Assembly (NCBI RefSeq): GCF_008802365.1
Contig: NZ_VZQZ01000007.1
Location: 123,269 to 187,268 of the forward strand
Source of the DNA: Oryzomonas japonica
GTDB lineage: Bacteria; Desulfobacterota; Desulfuromonadia; Geobacterales; Pseudopelobacteraceae
Length of the DNA: 64,000 nucleotides
Direction of reading: 5' to 3'
Numbering within the stretch: the first letter of the stretch is position 1; every line of letters starts with the position of its first letter. The position numbers were made by a program, and so were the translations under genes. The notes beneath the pieces were generated by a model, which saw only the letters and a program-made list of their open reading frames with translations, did no database searches and was not told where the DNA came from. This document shows positions 63,030 to 64,000 of this stretch, piece by piece.

Positions 63030-63449
63030 ATGGTCCGATCACTTCAGCCCGCACACATCGAGAACGATGGCCAACAGAAACAAAGAACGATATTGGTGGT
63101 CGATGATGAGTTACTGGTGCGGCAGATGCTGCAGGATTGCCTCGAGGAGTACGGTTTTGCCGTGCTTACCGCTACGGACGGGGTAGAGGCATGCGGGCTT
63201 TTCATGAAAGAATCCGCCCGTATCGACCTGCTGGTGAGCGACGTACTCATGCCGAGGATGAATGGCTTTTATGCTTATCAGGTCATGTGCAGGATAAAGC
63301 CTGGGTTGAAGGCCATTTTGGTGAGTGGCTACCCAAATGGCGCCGACATGATCAACGAAGCGAACATAAATGCTCCGGAATTCCTGTCCAAGCCGATCAG
63401 CCCCAAAGAATTGATCTCGAAGATATGCGCAATGCTGGGTAACGTATGA
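63030..63449 (+). CDS. Single-domain response regulator
   Basis: This 139-residue receiver has VVDDE for the acidic site, the phosphoacceptor Asp in LLVSDVLMPRMNG, the switch Ser in ILVSGYP and Lys in FLSKPIS. About 20 N-terminal residues precede the domain. No output domain and no neighbouring kinase are present. The ATG at 63030 has CGGAG 7 nt upstream; the ATG at 63006 has none. It has a candidate sigma-54 promoter. Confidence 0.87.
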   Translation: MVRSLQPAHIENDGQQKQRTILVVDDELLVRQMLQDCLEEYGFAVLTATDGVEACGLFMKESARIDLLVSDVLMPRMNGFYAYQVMCRIKPGLKAILVSGYPNGADMINEANINAPEFLSKPISPKELISKICAMLGNV

Positions 63450-63554
63450 CGACTGAGGCGGAGAAATACTGCGCGGTATAAGGACGGGAATTGCAAGAAG
63501 TTGCGGTAAAGATTCCGGAATCCCCGGCAGAGATGTGAAACACGACATTTTGTA

Positions 63555-63593
63555 AACAAAAACGCCCTCTTCGAGCAAGGGGGCGTTTTTGTT
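63555..63593 (+). terminator. Intrinsic terminator
   Basis: A 15-bp stem with one mismatch (AACAAAAACGCCCTC at 63555-63569 and its partner at 63579-63593) ends in a T-run. It separates the receiver gene from ilvC. Confidence 0.85.
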
Positions 63594-63632
63594 GTCTTGG
63601 TTTTCAACCCGGCTTCTTTTTGTGGTAATTTA

Positions 63633-63661
63633 TTGACAGTTGTTAGGGAATGTACTATTTT
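63633..63661 (+). promoter_or_regulatory. Sigma-70 promoter for ilvC
   Basis: A perfect -35 TTGACA (63633-63638) and TATTTT (63656-63661) are separated by 17 bp, 69 bp upstream of the ilvC ATG. Confidence 0.78.
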
Positions 63662-63712
63662 CAGAACTTGTTTTATCAACGGTTTGTACCGGTTTTTCCG
63701 GAAATTTCGTAG

Positions 63713-64000
<288 letters not shown>

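Overview
The window reads as an ordinary stretch of chromosome from a Geobacter-like member of the Desulfuromonadia (Geobacterales). This is inference from gene order and style: the run tilS / ftsH-folP-cdaA-cdaR-glmM-pdxJ-acpS-nnr-CBS-tsaE-lysC, a split-subunit glycine cleavage operon followed by lipoyl-assembly genes, ilvD-ilvB-ilvN-ilvC, many two-component proteins, PilZ and GGDEF/EAL domains, and sigma-54 signals. Nothing in the sequence proves the genus. I found no rRNA, tRNA, CRISPR array, transposase or prophage.

Layout. 1-6277 (minus): a four-gene signalling operon, two membrane histidine kinases feeding a single-domain receiver and a REC-GGDEF-EAL protein. 6529-13665 (plus): gcvT-gcvH-gcvPA-gcvPB, a LipM-like octanoyltransferase, lipA and a receiver/PilZ-like protein. 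13758-21748 (plus): a small membrane protein, an orphan SecF, an MreB-like protein, an NtrB/NtrC-type two-component pair, then four consecutive exported Met-rich proteins behind a candidate sigma-54 promoter with dyad sites upstream. 21877-27900: an MCP-PilZ fusion, DUF309, YjfB-like, NfeD and SPFH proteins, tadA, a TlpA-like thioredoxin and a lipoprotein. 28060-41215 (minus): the housekeeping block (lysine/cell-wall/c-di-AMP/cofactor genes, FtsH, TilS). 41362-48512: a small protein, a receiver, then glgP-rarA-pfkA-corA-yvlD (minus). 48916-53299: ilvD, ilvB, ilvN. 53621-62668: a giant AsmA-like protein, MATE exporter, MtaB and a polar amino acid ABC transporter. 63030-64000: an orphan receiver with its own candidate sigma-54 promoter, and the 5' part of ilvC.

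The most interesting region is 13758-21748. A sigma-54 activator gene is followed directly by two GTGCAA-type dyads, a TGGCAC (-24) element and a large inverted repeat, and then by four exported proteins that share an unusual Met/Gly(/His) composition: a small secreted protein, an OB-like periplasmic protein, a predicted outer-membrane barrel and a lipoprotein. A second strand of interest is repeats. A 138-bp family (three copies of identical length) with terminal inverted repeats, a 177-bp palindromic element between gcvPA and gcvPB, and a CTCTGTG-rich inverted-repeat family all sit in the gaps of housekeeping operons; one copy supplies the stop codon of nnr.

Other points of note are a TPR-like domain fused to an amino acid ABC permease, short ORFs translationally coupled to tilS and upstream of ilvB, and three AT-rich direct repeats upstream of a sigma-54-like promoter before the last response regulator.
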